Positions 62,540-64,000 of a stretch of 64,000 nt of DNA are shown here, in pieces. Below the pieces are notes generated by a model. The model searched no databases. It was given only the letters and a program-made list of their open reading frames with translations, and had not been told where the DNA came from. The stretch is from Symsagittifera roscoffensis (Eukaryota > Xenacoelomorpha > Acoela > Convolutidae): contig NC_087066.1 of assembly GCF_963678635.1 (NCBI RefSeq), forward strand, positions 42,909,369-42,973,368. Direction: 5' to 3'. Made by a program: the position numbers and the translations under genes. Each line of letters begins with the position of its first letter. The stretch's first letter is position 1.

Positions 62540-64000
62540 ATTTACAGAGATGGTATTGCCTGTATCACTCTCAGTGTCTGATGATACACAATGAATGTGA
62601 TTTAGTTGTAGTTTAGTACTTCCTGTGTCATCAATACCTGGGGGGTCTGAAGTTGTTTCTTCATTTGTTTGTACTTGATTAATGTGTCTTTGATGTTTTG
62701 GTATGTTACTTCTATATCGATGTTTAGAGTCGGGATAACGGTTATTATTCCTATGTGGTGACTGGGAATAATTTCTGTATCGATTATTGTAACTTGAGTT
62801 TTGATTTTGCGAATTATTTCGTGATCTGTTTTGAAAGTTATTATTTGATCTATGGTAATTTGATCTATTATACGAGTTATTTCTTGATCTATTGTTTGAA
62901 TAGTTCTGGTTTCGATTCTTTGAATAACTTCAATTCCTATTGTGTGAATGGTTTCTATTTCTGTTGTATGATGAGTTTCGTGATCTATCATTGGAATTGT
63001 GTCTATTCCTTGGGTTTGATTGGGAACTGGATCCAGAAACAAATTGTGTTTGTTATATTGGAATTTGATCGTGAAACGTTATTTCGGTTATTTTGGTTAT
63101 TCGATCGATTATATCTATTTTGTGAGGAGTTTCGTGTATTTCTTCGTTCGGGTAATCTACCTCTATAACCTGAGTTATATGGTGATTGATTCCTTGTGTA
63201 ATTTGGGTTGTTCGGAAGTGGTTTTCCTGAACTGTTATTACTATATATATTTTTGTTTGATAGATTTTGGTCTTTTTTCATGTATTGATAGAACGATTTA
63301 TTTGGTTCTTTATGCTTTTGAGGTTTATTCTGATTGTTTTGTTGTTTTTGCCTACATTCGGAAATACTGTGTCCGTATCGTCGCCAATAATTACACCATT
63401 TTTTAAAAGATGGTTTGCTTTTAAAATTTGGGTTCTTTTCATAGATGTTTAGTATTTCAGTGATTTTTTCAATCAGGTCTGAGTCTGATTCTTGTATATT
63501 ATTTATATGTGTAGTATTTCTTTCAATTCGATTAACGTATTGTAGTTTTAGATTTTCTGTTTCTTCGAGCTTCATTGTGATTTCTGCTTGTTCTAGTTTA
63601 TCTACTAATTTTCTAAAATCTAAATCTGGTTCTCGAATTGAGGAAGGATGAGATGCTCTCTTTTTTATAGCTATTTTCCTTAATTGAGGTGTTAAGGTCA
63701 TCATTAAAATTTCTGTCTTTTGTGTGTTTTTGTAATCATGTGTATTAAGTGAATATGCTTTTCGAACCAGTGTTTCGATTCGTACTGCTAATTTTTTAAT
63801 TGTTTCATTTGGTAGTCTGCGTATTTCGTTGCATAAAACTCTTTGATGTTGTTTGTTTCTTTCAGAATCAAACATTTTTGAAAACTCTTATGTAAATTTT
63901 TTTCAATCTGATTTTATTTCTATAGGTAGTACTGAAAACCATTTTTGAGCTGCGCCATCTAGTGTTGTTTGGATTAACGCTGTGCGTCTATGTATCCAAT
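62540..64000 (-). pseudogene. gag: Gag of gypsy copy R (runs off the window)
   Basis: From 64000 the frame gives TLDGAAQKWFSVLPIEIKSD, a typical Ty3/gypsy capsid block (L-x-G-A-A-x-x-W). A TGA and a TAA then precede MFDSERNKQHQRVL at 63875. The open stretch 63003-63875 carries the capsid C-terminal half (ETLVRKAYS) and a single zinc-knuckle-like motif, CNYWRRYGHSISEC, in which the second Cys is Trp. An Asn/Arg/Ser-rich tail follows, disrupted by a frameshift at about 63010. Gag packages element RNA in particles. Confidence 0.8.

Larger units (their letters stand above)
39181..64000 (-). mobile_element. Env-bearing Ty3/gypsy-type retroelement, copy R, with nested copia and internal duplications
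   Basis: Same gene order as copy L, read on the minus strand from gag at 64000 down to the LTR edge at 39181. It runs off the window in gag. It is interrupted by a copia insertion in ORF-X, a tandem duplication of copia plus env, and a tandem duplication of the LTR/LINE junction. Protein-level identity to copy L is roughly 85-90 percent in conserved domains. It carries its own stops and deletions: in RT start, between RNase H and integrase, and in the Pro/Ser/Thr chain. Confidence 0.9.

Noticed and set aside
62602..63042. Minus-strand ORF MFLDPVPNQTQGIDTIPMIDHE... rich in Thr and Ile
   Set aside because: Out-of-frame reading of the gag Asn/Arg-rich tail after a frameshift. The true frame matches copy L 1-300.
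62755..63168. Plus-strand 137-codon ORF rich in Tyr, Cys and Phe
   Set aside because: Antisense of the Asn/Arg-rich gag tail. The odd composition is the mirror of AAT and AGA codons.
1..64000. CRISPR arrays, bacterial operons, rRNA genes
   Set aside because: None seen. The repeats are kilobase-scale tandem or interspersed eukaryotic types, and no Shine-Dalgarno-spaced gene sets or rRNA motifs are present.

Overview
The window is AT-rich, intron-bearing animal DNA, dominated by transposable elements. The one host gene I can support is the 3' end of a Cys-loop (nicotinic acetylcholine receptor-like) channel, so the source is a metazoan, most likely an invertebrate. I cannot name the species. 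Copia elements, env-bearing Ty3/gypsy elements, MITEs and a LINE relic together fit a nematode or a spiralian such as a flatworm or rotifer, but that is inference. Layout: (1) 1-13526 (+) is most of a long Ty3/gypsy-type retroelement (copy L) whose 5' end lies outside the window. Its order is gag tail, protease, reverse transcriptase/RNase H, integrase, a small hydrophobic ORF, a membrane-anchored Pro/Ser/Thr-rich ORF, a broken envelope glycoprotein, a 602-residue protein of unknown function (called ORF-X here), and a 2 kb 3' region containing the LTR. (2) 13527-29772 is a noncoding macro-array: five tandem 1.78-2.07 kb units, then a 3.64 kb higher-order duplication. The duplicated segment carries a broken fragment of the receptor's M3 exon, a tRNA-like SINE candidate and a strong G-quadruplex motif. 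(3) 29862-36858 (-) holds three receptor exons (M1/M2, M3, M4) whose splice phases agree exactly. Their introns are full of short inverted-repeat elements. (4) 36860-39180 has a 680 bp foldback palindrome, a 130 bp mini-hairpin element and a non-LTR reverse transcriptase relic. (5) 39181-64000 (-) is a second copy (copy R) of the same gypsy element in the opposite orientation. A copia element jumped into it and left a 5 bp target duplication (GGAAT) inside ORF-X. The copia plus adjoining envelope DNA was then duplicated in tandem, so there are now two copia copies and two envelope segments. The LTR/LINE junction was also duplicated. How the genes work together: gag-protease-RT-RNase H-integrase lie in one reading frame and form the replication module. 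Downstream is a retrovirus-like envelope module whose Cys-containing core resembles chuvirus/herpesvirus gB-type (class III) fusion glycoproteins, and then ORF-X. By hand comparison of copies L and R, changes in env and in ORF-X are overwhelmingly silent (15 versus 2 codons, and 13 versus 2 codons). Both proteins were therefore under purifying selection until recently, although both copies now carry stops, deletions and frameshifts. Neither element looks able to move as it stands.
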